Shown here piece by piece: positions 26,032-33,608 of a stretch of 64,000 nt of DNA; position 1 is the first letter of the stretch; every line of letters begins with the position of its first letter. The notes beneath the pieces are model-generated. The model was not told where the DNA came from. It saw nothing but the letters and a program-made list of their open reading frames with translations, and did not search any database. Location: assembly GCF_002835935.1 (NCBI RefSeq), contig NZ_PJCF01000004.1, positions 372,001 through 436,000 of the forward strand. The letters run 5' to 3'. A program made the translations under genes and the position numbers. This stretch comes from Paraglaciecola sp. MB-3u-78. Its GTDB lineage: Bacteria; Pseudomonadota; Gammaproteobacteria; Enterobacterales; Alteromonadaceae.

Positions 26032-26865
26032 TTAAGGCATATCACAGCAAATCCGTTTTCTATAGGATAGCCCAGAACGATTAGTTTCGTAGATGCAGGA
26101 AGAAACTTGCACCTTCGCTACAGATGGCAAGTGCTCGGTAATTCCAAGTGCCGACTTGCACATATTGATGTACTCTAGCTTGAATCGCTCAGAATCTATA
26201 TTACGCCCAATATGTTCGCATTTTGGCCCTGGGTAATATATTTCTTCTGTTTCAAGGCTAATTTGATTGCTTGCGCAATCTTCTGGCTTGACCTGATTGA
26301 CAGGTTCAGTTTTCTTAACTGTTGCTGCTTGTTTGGGCTGTAAAATGGCATCCAAATAATTTATTTCATTTTCGCCGACAAACTGAATACGGAGAGTGGT
26401 GTAGACGAATTTATATTCAGATGCCTTTTCAAGTATTTGATTTCGGTTTTCAGGTGTTTCGAGTGCCAGACTTTTACGTGCTAGCGTTGTACCACTTCTT
26501 GGCAAATAGATATCACCAGTTACCCAGTTGGTCAGTGCAATGCTAGTGATGCTGTTGTTGTTGCTATCCAAGACTTCTAAAGAGCCTAAGATATTATCAA
26601 TGTCTTTAACCGTTTCATTTGTTAATTCAACTTCCAGAAAATTGTCATCGACAGATACAAATCGGGCACTGATATAACTTCTTTGTTTAACAAGCGTTGC
26701 TTCCCGTACTTTGTTTTCAGCCTCAATACGTTGCTTATTTTCCTCAAATAACTTTTGACTTGCCTCAATTTCCGCTTGAATTTCCTCAGAGGTCTTAGTG
26801 TTGTTGCTACTTGAGTCACAGCTTGATAAAGCCAGTAGGATGGTTAAAAGGAAAAGACGTTTCAT
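26032..26865 (-). CDS. Predicted lipoprotein of unknown function
   Basis: 277 aa. The N-terminus has a lipoprotein signal ending L-A-L-S-S-C (Cys at about residue 16) followed by a Ser/Asn-rich linker, so the protein is probably anchored in the outer or inner membrane. Residues about 28-60 form a charged coiled coil (E-E-I-Q-A-E-I-E-A … E-A-E-N-K-V). A mixed beta-rich region follows, and the C-terminal part has several Cys (C-A-S-N, C-E-H-I, M-C-K-S, S-C-I-Y, I-C-C-D) that could form disulphides. No family was recognised. It is bounded by IS and repeat sequences. Confidence 0.65.
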   Translation of the reverse strand: MKRLFLLTILLALSSCDSSSNNTKTSEEIQAEIEASQKLFEENKQRIEAENKVREATLVKQRSYISARFVSVDDNFLEVELTNETVKDIDNILGSLEVLDSNNNSITSIALTNWVTGDIYLPRSGTTLARKSLALETPENRNQILEKASEYKFVYTTLRIQFVGENEINYLDAILQPKQAATVKKTEPVNQVKPEDCASNQISLETEEIYYPGPKCEHIGRNIDSERFKLEYINMCKSALGITEHLPSVAKVQVSSCIYETNRSGLSYRKRICCDMP

Positions 26866-26930
26866 TATTTCACCTCGATTAGTTCGAGCTCAGTGTATAG
26901 GAAATACATATGCCCTTCTTTTGAACATAA

Positions 26931-27003
26931 CGCTTAACAAGTGTGGAGTTTTAAGAGCGTTTTTTCAGCGAGTAAAATTCCCACAATTATGTTTTTGTTA
27001 GAG
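26931..27003. repeat. attC-like imperfect hairpin
   Basis: A 73-base imperfect palindrome has outer arms CTTAACAA (26933-26940) and TTGTTAG (26996-27002) and inner arms TGTGG…TTTTA and TAAAA…CCACA offset by single extra bases. This arrangement recalls integron attC sites (RYYYAAC … GTTRRRY), but the right core GTTAGAG departs from consensus at the last base. It ends 1 base before the IS3 target duplication. Confidence 0.35.
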
Positions 27004-27038
27004 GTAATGACGTGGTCAACCTAATACGACCACCTTAG

Positions 27039-27917
27039 TTAAGCTACTTTTTGTAATTCATTGTTTTCTCTTTCAAAGTCATTAGGACTTTGGTAATCCA
27101 AGTACGAATGAAGTCTATGGCTGTTGTACCACATGGTCATGTAATTCAATATATCTTGTTGGGCGCTAAATCGTGTTGAGTAATTGCGCCAATGCACCCG
27201 CTCTTGTTTTAGGCTTCCAAAGAAACTTTCTGCTACAGCATTGTCCCAGCAACATCCTTTTTTACTCATGCTCCCTACAAAACCATATGTCTTTATAAGG
27301 CGTCGATAAGCTTTGCTGGCGTACTGTACGCCTTGATCTGAATGCACAATCAATCCTGCTTTCGGTTGTCGTTGCCATATCGCCATGGTTAATGCGTCAC
27401 AGACTAAACTGGCCTTCATTCTTGAACTCATACTCCAACCCACGACTTTGCGTGAATATAAATCAATCACCACAGCTAAATACAACCAGCCTTCTGATGT
27501 CCAAACGTAGGTGATATCTTGCACATAAGCTTGGTCAGGCTTTTGTGCTACAAAGTCTTGCTTAAGTACATTGTCATAAATAGGCTTTTTATGGTCACTG
27601 TTGGTGGTGGCTTTATATTTCTTTTTATACCGCACCCACACGCCTGCTTCTTTCATCAATTGGGCTGTTTTCCTGCGACTCACAGGAAAGCTCAGCGCAT
27701 TCAATACTTTTTGAATGCGTCGTTCGCCATAGGTATTATCGCTGAACTTGGCGATATCCTTTACCCATTCCAGCATCTCTTGATGCGTTAGATCATCAGG
27801 TTTATTCGTTTGACGCTTCTGATAACTGTAATAATTGTTACTTTGTACACCGAGCAGCCTGCACATTAAGCGCACAGGCCAGGTCTTCTTATATCGGGTA
27901 ATAAACGAATACTTCAC
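27039..27917 (-). CDS. IS3-family transposase OrfB, copy 2
   Basis: 292 aa, residue-for-residue identical to the OrfB of copy 1, with the same D-D-E triad. It overlaps orfA by 4 bases. Confidence 0.95.
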   Translation of the reverse strand: MKYSFITRYKKTWPVRLMCRLLGVQSNNYYSYQKRQTNKPDDLTHQEMLEWVKDIAKFSDNTYGERRIQKVLNALSFPVSRRKTAQLMKEAGVWVRYKKKYKATTNSDHKKPIYDNVLKQDFVAQKPDQAYVQDITYVWTSEGWLYLAVVIDLYSRKVVGWSMSSRMKASLVCDALTMAIWQRQPKAGLIVHSDQGVQYASKAYRRLIKTYGFVGSMSKKGCCWDNAVAESFFGSLKQERVHWRNYSTRFSAQQDILNYMTMWYNSHRLHSYLDYQSPNDFERENNELQKVA

Positions 27918-28207
27918 TTCGTTTCTTTGGCAAAGAAGACCGTCGCTTTTTTTAATATTTCACGCTCCATTTCGAGACGCTTGACTTGCCCCTTCAAGCT
28001 GCGGATTTCGGCTTGTTCGGGTGTCAGGGTGCCGTTACCTCGAAAAGCATGACCATCATCGTCTTCGGCCTCTTTGAGCCAACGACCGAGTATCTGAGGA
28101 CTGAGGCCTAAATTCCTAGCGGCCTCGACTCGACTGTATTTTTGCTCTACCACCAATGCGATGGCATCCAATTTAAATTCTTTTGAGTATTTCTTACGTG
28201 CTGTCAT
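27914..28207 (-). CDS. IS3-family transposase OrfA, copy 2
   Basis: 97 aa, identical to the copy-1 OrfA, including the A-run that may permit -1 frameshifting. Confidence 0.95.
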   Translation of the reverse strand: MTARKKYSKEFKLDAIALVVEQKYSRVEAARNLGLSPQILGRWLKEAEDDDGHAFRGNGTLTPEQAEIRSLKGQVKRLEMEREILKKATVFFAKETK

Positions 28208-28276
28208 TATCTATCTCCAGTTAAGCTTATTATGTCTTAACTGAGGTAGTCGGATCTAGTTAACCACGTCATAAGT

Positions 28277-28432
28277 CTACTTGGCATTTATAGTACCTAT
28301 CCTTCGATAATTCAAATAAGTTGAAACAGTAATCAATAAAGATAAGAGTATATAAATTGAAACTGCTAGACCAAACGCCCCATCATCAGTCTCAATATTG
28401 ATAAAATACTGTGTAAGGAATTGTAATGATAC
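28277..28432 (-). pseudogene. Fragment of a small membrane protein beside IS3 copy 2
   Basis: A minus-strand frame of 51 codons ends at TAG (28277-28279) and encodes a transmembrane-like segment (L-A-V-S-I-Y-I-L-L-S-L-L-I-T-V) with a short basic tail. There is no ATG, GTG or TTG after the upstream stop, so it appears to be a remnant of a gene whose start is lost. Family not recognised. Confidence 0.3.
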
Positions 28433-28452
28433 CTAAAGAGTACAGCACAGAA

Positions 28453-28662
28453 TCAACCTTGCATTGAAAGGATTGACGTTACTGCGACCAATGCCAACGC
28501 ACATAGCCCAAGAATTAGTCCCCATCCAAAATACCCAAATAACATGAATAGTATAAGAAGGAACGTCATCGCTCCTTGATAGATTAACGTCAGTAGCAAA
28601 ACGCTAAGTCCGAGAACCGTGAACAGTTTATAAGCTAATTTTTGATTTCTAATGGCTGGCAT
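28453..28662 (-). CDS. Small membrane protein, unknown function
   Basis: 69 aa with a basic N-terminus (K/R-rich to about residue 13) and two closely spaced hydrophobic segments (about 15-36 and 38-62). There is a Gly/aromatic-rich turn (F-G-Y-F-G-W-G) between them. It could be a two-helix inner-membrane protein. No clear ribosome site and no recognised family; its neighbours are an IS3 copy and an unknown gene. Confidence 0.4.
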   Translation of the reverse strand: MPAIRNQKLAYKLFTVLGLSVLLLTLIYQGAMTFLLILFMLFGYFGWGLILGLCALALVAVTSILSMQG

Positions 28663-28939
28663 ATCGTGAATAATTCGGTCCTATAAAACCTTGCTATGCA
28701 TCACTTACTCAATTTTAACCAGTTCTTTATAGGCCGTTCTTAATTATGCGTTAAATTAAAATTTCAGTATATTCATAGTGTCACTTTTTACTTTGACATA
28801 AATCAAGTTACACTAATTTTGCATAAAACTCTTTCAAACCTTGGATGACCGTTCGCTCATTGGAGCCAGTCAGCCTATCAGGCAGGTAGGTGCCATTAGC
28901 TGACATTAACAATGCGTACCCCATATCACAGGTTAAGTT

Positions 28940-29503
28940 TTATGTGAGTAAGATAGCCTCTGTGGGACACTTAAAGAAATAAACCTTATCAAAAGATGAA
29001 GCTATCGGAAGGTTCATCTTAAGCTCGCTAAAATTAGTTGCTATCGACGGAAGACTTAAGTTCGGCGCTGTATCATGCTCTACAAACAGAGGAGGAGCCT
29101 GTCCAGAAACAATAACCAACCAGTGCTCGTCACATTTAGCGTAACCCAAAAGGGCTTTATGCTTCCTATGTAGCACAGGAAATAAATTATCCTCTGTGAA
29201 ATTCTCTAGAAGGCATCCTCTATTGCCCGTCACAACAGAAGCTTTATGTCCATCATTGAATAATTGAATGTATTGGAGAAAATTTGGAAGTTGAGGACAG
29301 ATATGTTTGCGCTGCTTACTATCCTTTAGGTCTGTTTCTGTCCTAACCATTAGCTCAATCGAATGCCGACTCATTGATGCTGATACTGTATTTATCAAAG
29401 AGGCTATTTCGGACAATGTATCATTATAATTATTGCTATCAACAGTAATACCATCCTCGAAAATCAGATCTATCTCTAACGGTAAGCTAGTATCAATTTT
29501 CAA
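28940..29503 (-). CDS. Hypothetical protein
   Basis: 187 aa, soluble, no signal peptide or membrane segment. Alternating acidic/hydrophobic stretches (I-D-L-I-F-E-D-G-I at the start) suggest an alpha/beta protein. G-Y-A-K-C-D-E-H-W-L-V-I-V-S-G and a C-terminal V-Y-F-F-K-C-P segment are its most distinctive parts. I do not recognise the family. It lies 63 bases from the truncated rpsO copy, divergently oriented, at the right border of the accessory region. Confidence 0.5.
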   Translation of the reverse strand: MKIDTSLPLEIDLIFEDGITVDSNNYNDTLSEIASLINTVSASMSRHSIELMVRTETDLKDSKQRKHICPQLPNFLQYIQLFNDGHKASVVTGNRGCLLENFTEDNLFPVLHRKHKALLGYAKCDEHWLVIVSGQAPPLFVEHDTAPNLSLPSIATNFSELKMNLPIASSFDKVYFFKCPTEAILLT

Positions 29504-29566
29504 CTTCTCTAAAAATCCCTCACACTGGCGGGATAACTATTATTTAAATTGACTACGACCCCTTTA

Positions 29567-29746
29567 TTATTAACTCATAACATCAACAAATTACAAGGTC
29601 ACTTTGCGGATCATAAGAAAGATCACCACTCACGTCGTGGACTGCTTCGCATGGTTAGCCAACGTCGTAAGTTACTTGATTACCTTAAAGGTAAAAACGT
29701 TCAACGTTATCAAGATCTTATCAAACGTTTAGGCATACGTCGTTAA
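29567..29746 (+). pseudogene. Truncated rpsO copy (codons 31-89 of S15)
   Basis: Bases 29567-29746 reproduce rpsO codons 31-89 and the stop exactly, but the first 30 codons, ribosome site and promoter are absent. A TTG at 29549 is in frame and would give 65 residues with a foreign N-terminus, but no ribosome site supports it. The fragment is followed by its own rpsO-like terminator. It most likely represents the displaced original 3' end of rpsO, or an att-like duplication made when foreign DNA integrated. Confidence 0.93.
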
Positions 29747-29751
29747 TCGAC
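29567..29751 (+). repeat. 185-bp direct repeat, right copy
   Basis: Identical to 17888-18072. Together the two copies bracket about 11.5 kb of IS-rich accessory DNA. Downstream similarity continues at a lower level through the terminator and to short stretches such as TAATAATGGA (near 29928; compare 18150). Confidence 0.97.
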
Positions 29752-29761
29752 CTAAGCTTAC

Positions 29762-29788
29762 AAAAAAGACGCGAAAGCGTCTTTTTTT
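29762..29788 (+). terminator. Second rpsO-type terminator
   Basis: The stem AAAAAAGACGC pairs with GCGTCTTTTTT around a GAAA loop, a close variant of the one at 18083. Confidence 0.93.
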
Positions 29789-30142
29789 ATGTCTGAGAGA
29801 AAGAGTGTAAATTGAGGTTACTGTCAGAGGGGAATAAAGATTCATGTTGAACAGCTCTTCAGACAATATCTTTGGCAACTAAAACAAAGCCTGAAATAGT
29901 TAAATATCATACGAGCTCTCATTACATCCTAATAATGGAATCCAAATTGAGTATTAAAGCGTCATATTTAACGGTTCAAAAGTATTATTAACTGCACCGC
30001 TCTCGCGGGAGGGTTGCCGCTTCTAAGTTCATGATTTCATCTGCCGTGGTAATAGACTCACTAAAGCCTTCAGAGGATCTTTTAAATTTCCATGCTTTGT
30101 CTATACTTTGGTTGCTCAATCCAATCATAAGGAAAGGCTACT
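29789..30142. other. Intergenic interval after the rpsO copy
   Basis: No gene and no trace of pnp, the usual rpsO neighbour, was seen. The interval contains stretches related to the sequence after the left rpsO copy and presumably the promoter for the TPR protein. Confidence 0.5.
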
Positions 30143-30205
30143 ATGGCTAAAGTTCCACTCCAAATTCCCACTCTATTAACTGTACCATTTAGCATGGACA
30201 GCTGA
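30143..30205 (+). CDS. Possible 20-residue leader peptide before the TPR gene
   Basis: ATG at 30143 is preceded by AAGGAAAGG (30129-30137), a strong ribosome site. The frame is 20 codons (begins M-A-K-V-P-L-Q-I-P) and stops with TGA 4 bases before the ATG of the next gene. That gene lacks a good ribosome site of its own. This arrangement suggests translational coupling through a leader peptide. Coding status is inferred. Confidence 0.4.
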   Translation: MAKVPLQIPTLLTVPFSMDS

Positions 30206-30209
30206 GTTT

Positions 30210-31787
30210 ATGGATATTGCTGGATTTTATCAGGAGCTCCGTCGTCGCAAAGTTATCCGTGTAACCTTTGTTTATGTTGTTGTAGCTTGGCTTATTGTTC
30301 AGATTGCCGAAACTACTTTTGAACCACTTCAACTGCCTGATTGGTCACTACCTTTTGTCATTATCATTCTTGCACTTGGACTTCCTATTGCCGTGGTGCT
30401 GGCATGGGCATTTGATTTAACTCCCGATGGATTGGTGCTAGATAGTCAATTAGCAAAGAAAAATAGCTTTAAAACAAACTCGACCTTGTCTGACGCACCT
30501 TCAATTGGGGTTTTACCATTTGAAGATATGAGTGAAGAAAAAAATCAGGGCTATTTTTGTGATGGCATTGCTGATGAAATCTTAAATTTGCTCACAAAGA
30601 TAGAATCCTTACAAGTCGCTTCTCGAACGTCATCATTTCAATATAAAAACAAATTCGCAGATATTAAGGAGATTGGTCGGCAACTCAATGTAAAAAGCAT
30701 TTTAGAAGGAAGCGTTCGTAAGCAAGGGAACCAAGTTCTTATAACCGCACAACTAATTAATGTTAATGACGGTTACCACCTTTGGTCCGAACGCTACTAT
30801 CGTGACTTGGCGGATATATTCCTTATTCAAGAAGAAATTGCTAATTGTATTGTCACAGCTTTAGAAGTGACCCTGAGTAGTCAAGAACAGCGTGTTATAA
30901 AAATGCGTTCAACTAAAAATATTGATGCCTATGAGTACTATCTAAGAGGTTGGCACTATTTTCACAGAGCCACTCAAAAGGACTTACTACACGCTATCGA
31001 AATGTTTAAAAAAGCCATAGATAAAGATGTAGAGTTTTCACGTGCATGGGCGGGGACCGCCGATACTTATGCCTTTTTATATTTGTATTTTGATAATCAA
31101 CCAGACTACAGAGAGAAGGCTAGCAGTTTCAGTAAACAAGCATTAAAAATATGTAGTGAACAAGCTGAGTCGCATGTATCACGAGGGATGGCTCACTTAT
31201 TATGCCACGAATTTAAGGAAGCAGAAACAGAGCTTAATCGTGCTATTGAATTGGCTCCGCGTAGTTTTGAGGCTTTCTATTTTTATGGACGAAGCTGCTT
31301 TCACCAAGGCAAGCTAGCAGAAGCCGCTGCCATGTTTGAAAAGGCAAGTTCAATCAACCCTGACGATTATCAGTCAGTCCTTTTGTTACCTCAAATTTAC
31401 CGGAGCCTAGGTAGAGTCGACGATGCGTTAAATGCAGGTAAAAAAGGGGTTGAAGTTGCAAGAAACTTTCTTCAGCTCAATCCAGATGACTCTCGAGCCT
31501 TATGTTTAGGTGCGATTCAATTAGTTTATCAAGGCGATATTGAAGAAGGTAAGCACTGGATAGAGCGAGCGATCGCTATTAACGCTTGTGACAGTATTAT
31601 TCTCTATAATGCAACCTGCCTGTATGTGCGTATTGGTGAATTAGATATTGCTTTAGATTGTTTAGAGAACGTGGTTCTTACTGGTATGGTAAATCGAGAG
31701 TGGCTAGAGCACGATAGTGATTTAGATCCACTTCGCAATGATGCTCGATTTATCTCTTTGTTAGAAAAACTAGAAGAGACAAAATAA
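30210..31787 (+). CDS. Membrane-anchored TPR protein with TolB-N-like (adenylate-cyclase-associated) domain
   Basis: 525 aa. A short cytoplasmic N-terminus (F-Y-Q-E-L-R-R-R-K-V-I-R-V) precedes two transmembrane segments (about residues 16-36 and 45-65) and the W-A-F-D-L-T-P-D-G motif. A TolB-N/FlgO-like domain follows (about 98-230), with S-I-G-V-L-P-F-E-D-M-S, Y-F-C-D-G-I-A-D-E-I-L and L-V-E/I-L-E-G-S-V-R-K patterns. Several tetratricopeptide repeats (about 240-500) end the protein. Such proteins are often linked to nucleotide cyclases or winged-helix regulators; no catalytic cyclase domain is present. The role is probably protein interaction at the membrane. It may be translationally coupled to the short leader. 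Confidence 0.85.
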   Translation: MDIAGFYQELRRRKVIRVTFVYVVVAWLIVQIAETTFEPLQLPDWSLPFVIIILALGLPIAVVLAWAFDLTPDGLVLDSQLAKKNSFKTNSTLSDAPSIGVLPFEDMSEEKNQGYFCDGIADEILNLLTKIESLQVASRTSSFQYKNKFADIKEIGRQLNVKSILEGSVRKQGNQVLITAQLINVNDGYHLWSERYYRDLADIFLIQEEIANCIVTALEVTLSSQEQRVIKMRSTKNIDAYEYYLRGWHYFHRATQKDLLHAIEMFKKAIDKDVEFSRAWAGTADTYAFLYLYFDNQPDYREKASSFSKQALKICSEQAESHVSRGMAHLLCHEFKEAETELNRAIELAPRSFEAFYFYGRSCFHQGKLAEAAAMFEKASSINPDDYQSVLLLPQIYRSLGRVDDALNAGKKGVEVARNFLQLNPDDSRALCLGAIQLVYQGDIEEGKHWIERAIAINACDSIILYNATCLYVRIGELDIALDCLENVVLTGMVNREWLEHDSDLDPLRNDARFISLLEKLEETK

Positions 31788-31844
31788 TTCATACAGTAAT
31801 TGCCAGCAAGCTAATGCAGACATATATAAACGCCCAGCTTCAAG

Positions 31845-32021
31845 CTAGAAGTGCCACACCTTTTCTAACCGCTTAAATACCAAGTACGCGCTGAAAGCAG
31901 GCATCTGACGGCGAAAATCTAGCGCCGCCTTAGATAAGTCTGTTTGAATTAAACTGTTGATTGAAAAACGAAAAGTGTCGATAAAAGATTCTTTTTTAAG
32001 TGATTCAATTATAAGAACAAG
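31845..32021 (-). pseudogene. Possible C-terminal remnant of an unknown gene
   Basis: A minus-strand frame of 58 codons between stops (TAG at 31845-31847 and 32022-32024) reads like real protein: E-S-L-K-K-E-S-F-I-D, then L-S-K-A-A-L-D-F-R-R-Q-M-P-A-F, ending K-V-W-H-F. It has no usable start codon near its 5' end, so it may be a decayed gene end. Family not recognised. The rest of 31788-32080 holds nothing else I can support. Confidence 0.3.
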
Positions 32022-32080
32022 CTAAGGGACATAAAATGCCAAAGAGGATTTAATTTCTTTGGCTTTATTGTTTTGATCGA

Positions 32081-32494
32081 CTATTTTAAATCTTTCTTTG
32101 ACATGAACATATAAAAAGATTGTGTAGAGAAACCTAGTGAAACGCATTCACCATCTTCATTCCAACGAAAACTAACAAAAGAACTATCGTTAATATCAGA
32201 CACTTTAGCAACAAGTTCAGGGTTGAATGTAGTGCAAATTACCGTAGAATCTTCAGCAACCGACGCTTGACAAAATGCAAATGAAAAAATATCTCCGCTA
32301 CCGGTATCGCTATTACGTGTTCCACATCCAATAAATTCAAATTCATTGTCTGAATGCCTAGCCGTTACCATATCTCCTGTCGCTACAAGGTTCTCAAGGT
32401 CAATAGTGACGGGTGCAGGTTGTGTCAAACCTGCCATCGCTAAAGATTGAAAAAAGAATACTGATGCTATTGTTACTATTTTTAAAAGTTTCAT
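32081..32494 (-). CDS. Small exported protein, unknown function
   Basis: 137 aa from the ATG at 32494; GGAG lies 6 bases before it, which favours this start over the ATG at 32506. A clear signal peptide (about residues 1-22, ending A-M-A) precedes a mature domain of about 115 residues. That domain has four Cys (I-G-C-G, F-C-Q-A, V-I-C-T, E-C-V-S) able to form two disulphides, so it is probably periplasmic or secreted. No family recognised. It is followed on the same strand by no gene and preceded by a membrane protein gene, possibly co-transcribed. Confidence 0.65.
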   Translation of the reverse strand: MKLLKIVTIASVFFFQSLAMAGLTQPAPVTIDLENLVATGDMVTARHSDNEFEFIGCGTRNSDTGSGDIFSFAFCQASVAEDSTVICTTFNPELVAKVSDINDSSFVSFRWNEDGECVSLGFSTQSFYMFMSKKDLK

Positions 32495-32519
32495 GACATT
32501 CTCCATTAATATTATTGAT

Positions 32520-33173
32520 TTAATGCGTTAATTGTATCTGTCCTAAATTTACTGCTTGTGTTAACTTCCGAAATATTTTTTTTCGGCCATCATCATCTAG
32601 CTTGGCCAGTTCTTCTTCAATTTTCCACATCTCATTTTCTGATACTTTCCCTTGTGATATGAAATTTTCAATTCGGTTGCTTGCTTGCTGATAAATAATT
32701 TGTTGCTCTTCTAGGCTAGGGAGTCGCTCTTCTGAAGTAGTTTGAAGTGGCGTATTTTGAGTCTGAATATCCCGTATTATTACCTTTGTTAAATTTTTCT
32801 GTAATATCGTGAATTCATTTTTCAGAAGCTTATGGAAATCAGCGGTTACAATAAGTGGCGGCATCGAAGTAGCTGATGATTTTTGTTGGTAATCGTTGGT
32901 GGTGACTGATGATGTCTTTGTATTTTCATAAGAGATAAGCGTTTGTATTTGCGTAATACTGTTTTCCATATTAGTGACTTTAGCCACTAAATACAGAATG
33001 ACTAACACTTGTAGAATTATTAATGCGGTCAACCAACGCATATAATTAGTACTCCCTGTAAGCAATGATTCGTCTACCTTAAGAATCATTAATGATTGTT
33101 TTTTAACCATTGTGGCAGGTGAAATGCTTTTGTTCAAAAAATTAGTAGTATTTGTGAACAACATTTTCAACAA
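32520..33173 (-). CDS. Single-pass membrane protein with coiled-coil region, unknown function
   Basis: 217 aa. The N-terminal 45 residues are basic and cytoplasmic. One transmembrane helix follows (about 47-65, L-I-I-L-Q-V-L-V-I-L-Y-L-V), then a polar linker. A C-terminal helical domain (about 110-217) contains E-E-Q-Q-I-I-Y-Q-Q-A, M-W-K-I-E-E-E-L-A-K-L and R-K-K-I-F-R-K-L-T. The first ATG is used, but M22 or M29 are possible alternatives. It lies 26 bases upstream of the small exported protein gene on the same strand and may form a two-gene unit with it. No family recognised. Confidence 0.6.
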   Translation of the reverse strand: MLKMLFTNTTNFLNKSISPATMVKKQSLMILKVDESLLTGSTNYMRWLTALIILQVLVILYLVAKVTNMENSITQIQTLISYENTKTSSVTTNDYQQKSSATSMPPLIVTADFHKLLKNEFTILQKNLTKVIIRDIQTQNTPLQTTSEERLPSLEEQQIIYQQASNRIENFISQGKVSENEMWKIEEELAKLDDDGRKKIFRKLTQAVNLGQIQLTH

Positions 33174-33608
33174 TTAAATTAATGAATTAGCGATTCTATA
33201 GGAAGTAAAAGGAGATCCGTAAAAATTGACATAGTAGGAAGGGAAGGGGTATTTCAATTAAAACCTTAATACTTAACTTGACACCCCAGCTTCAAGATAG
33301 CAACCACTTGTGGGTGTCAAGAAAGCATCATCAAGATAGCAACTATTTTTTGCTGTTGAAAAAAAGTAACTGGCTTGAAGGGATTCAAGTCAAAAACCAT
33401 CAGGGATGATGATGGCGCAAAGCGTGCTTTGGGTTCTAGGTACTAACGGGCAGTGACTTTTCCTACCTGATGCGCACATTTTTACTAAAAAATTTAATCC
33501 CCTTTCTAAAAGAAAGGTCTTCATCAAGAGCAGTGTGAGCTTGTTTGCTATTACTCAAATACAGTGGTGATAGTGATCGCTTGGTGCAAGCTCAATAGAG
33601 GGATTTAA
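33174..33608. other. Intergenic interval
   Basis: No gene was found. The motif TCAAGATAGCAAC occurs twice (near 33292 and 33341). The segment must contain the promoters for the divergent neighbours. Nothing else could be supported. Confidence 0.4.

Larger units (their letters stand above)
27008..28271 (-). mobile_element. IS3-family insertion sequence, copy 2 (1264 bp, inverted)
   Basis: Same length, ends and encoded proteins as copy 1 at 21246-22509, but on the opposite strand. It has its own 3-bp target duplication TAA (27005-27007 and 28272-28274), so it arrived independently of copy 1. Confidence 0.95.

Noticed and set aside
21246-28271. IS3 pair as a composite transposon
   Set aside because: Each copy has its own target duplication (TAG and TAA) and the outer flanks do not match, so they did not move together as one unit.
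18253-29503. A complete anti-phage defence system in the accessory region
   Set aside because: The unknown genes (19408, 26032, 28453, 28940) show no recognised nuclease, toxin or sensor domain apart from the small GIY-YIG protein, so a defence role cannot be supported.
29549-29746. The short rpsO copy as a functional 65-residue S15
   Set aside because: It lacks the N-terminal 30 residues, a promoter and a ribosome site; the TTG start is only incidental.
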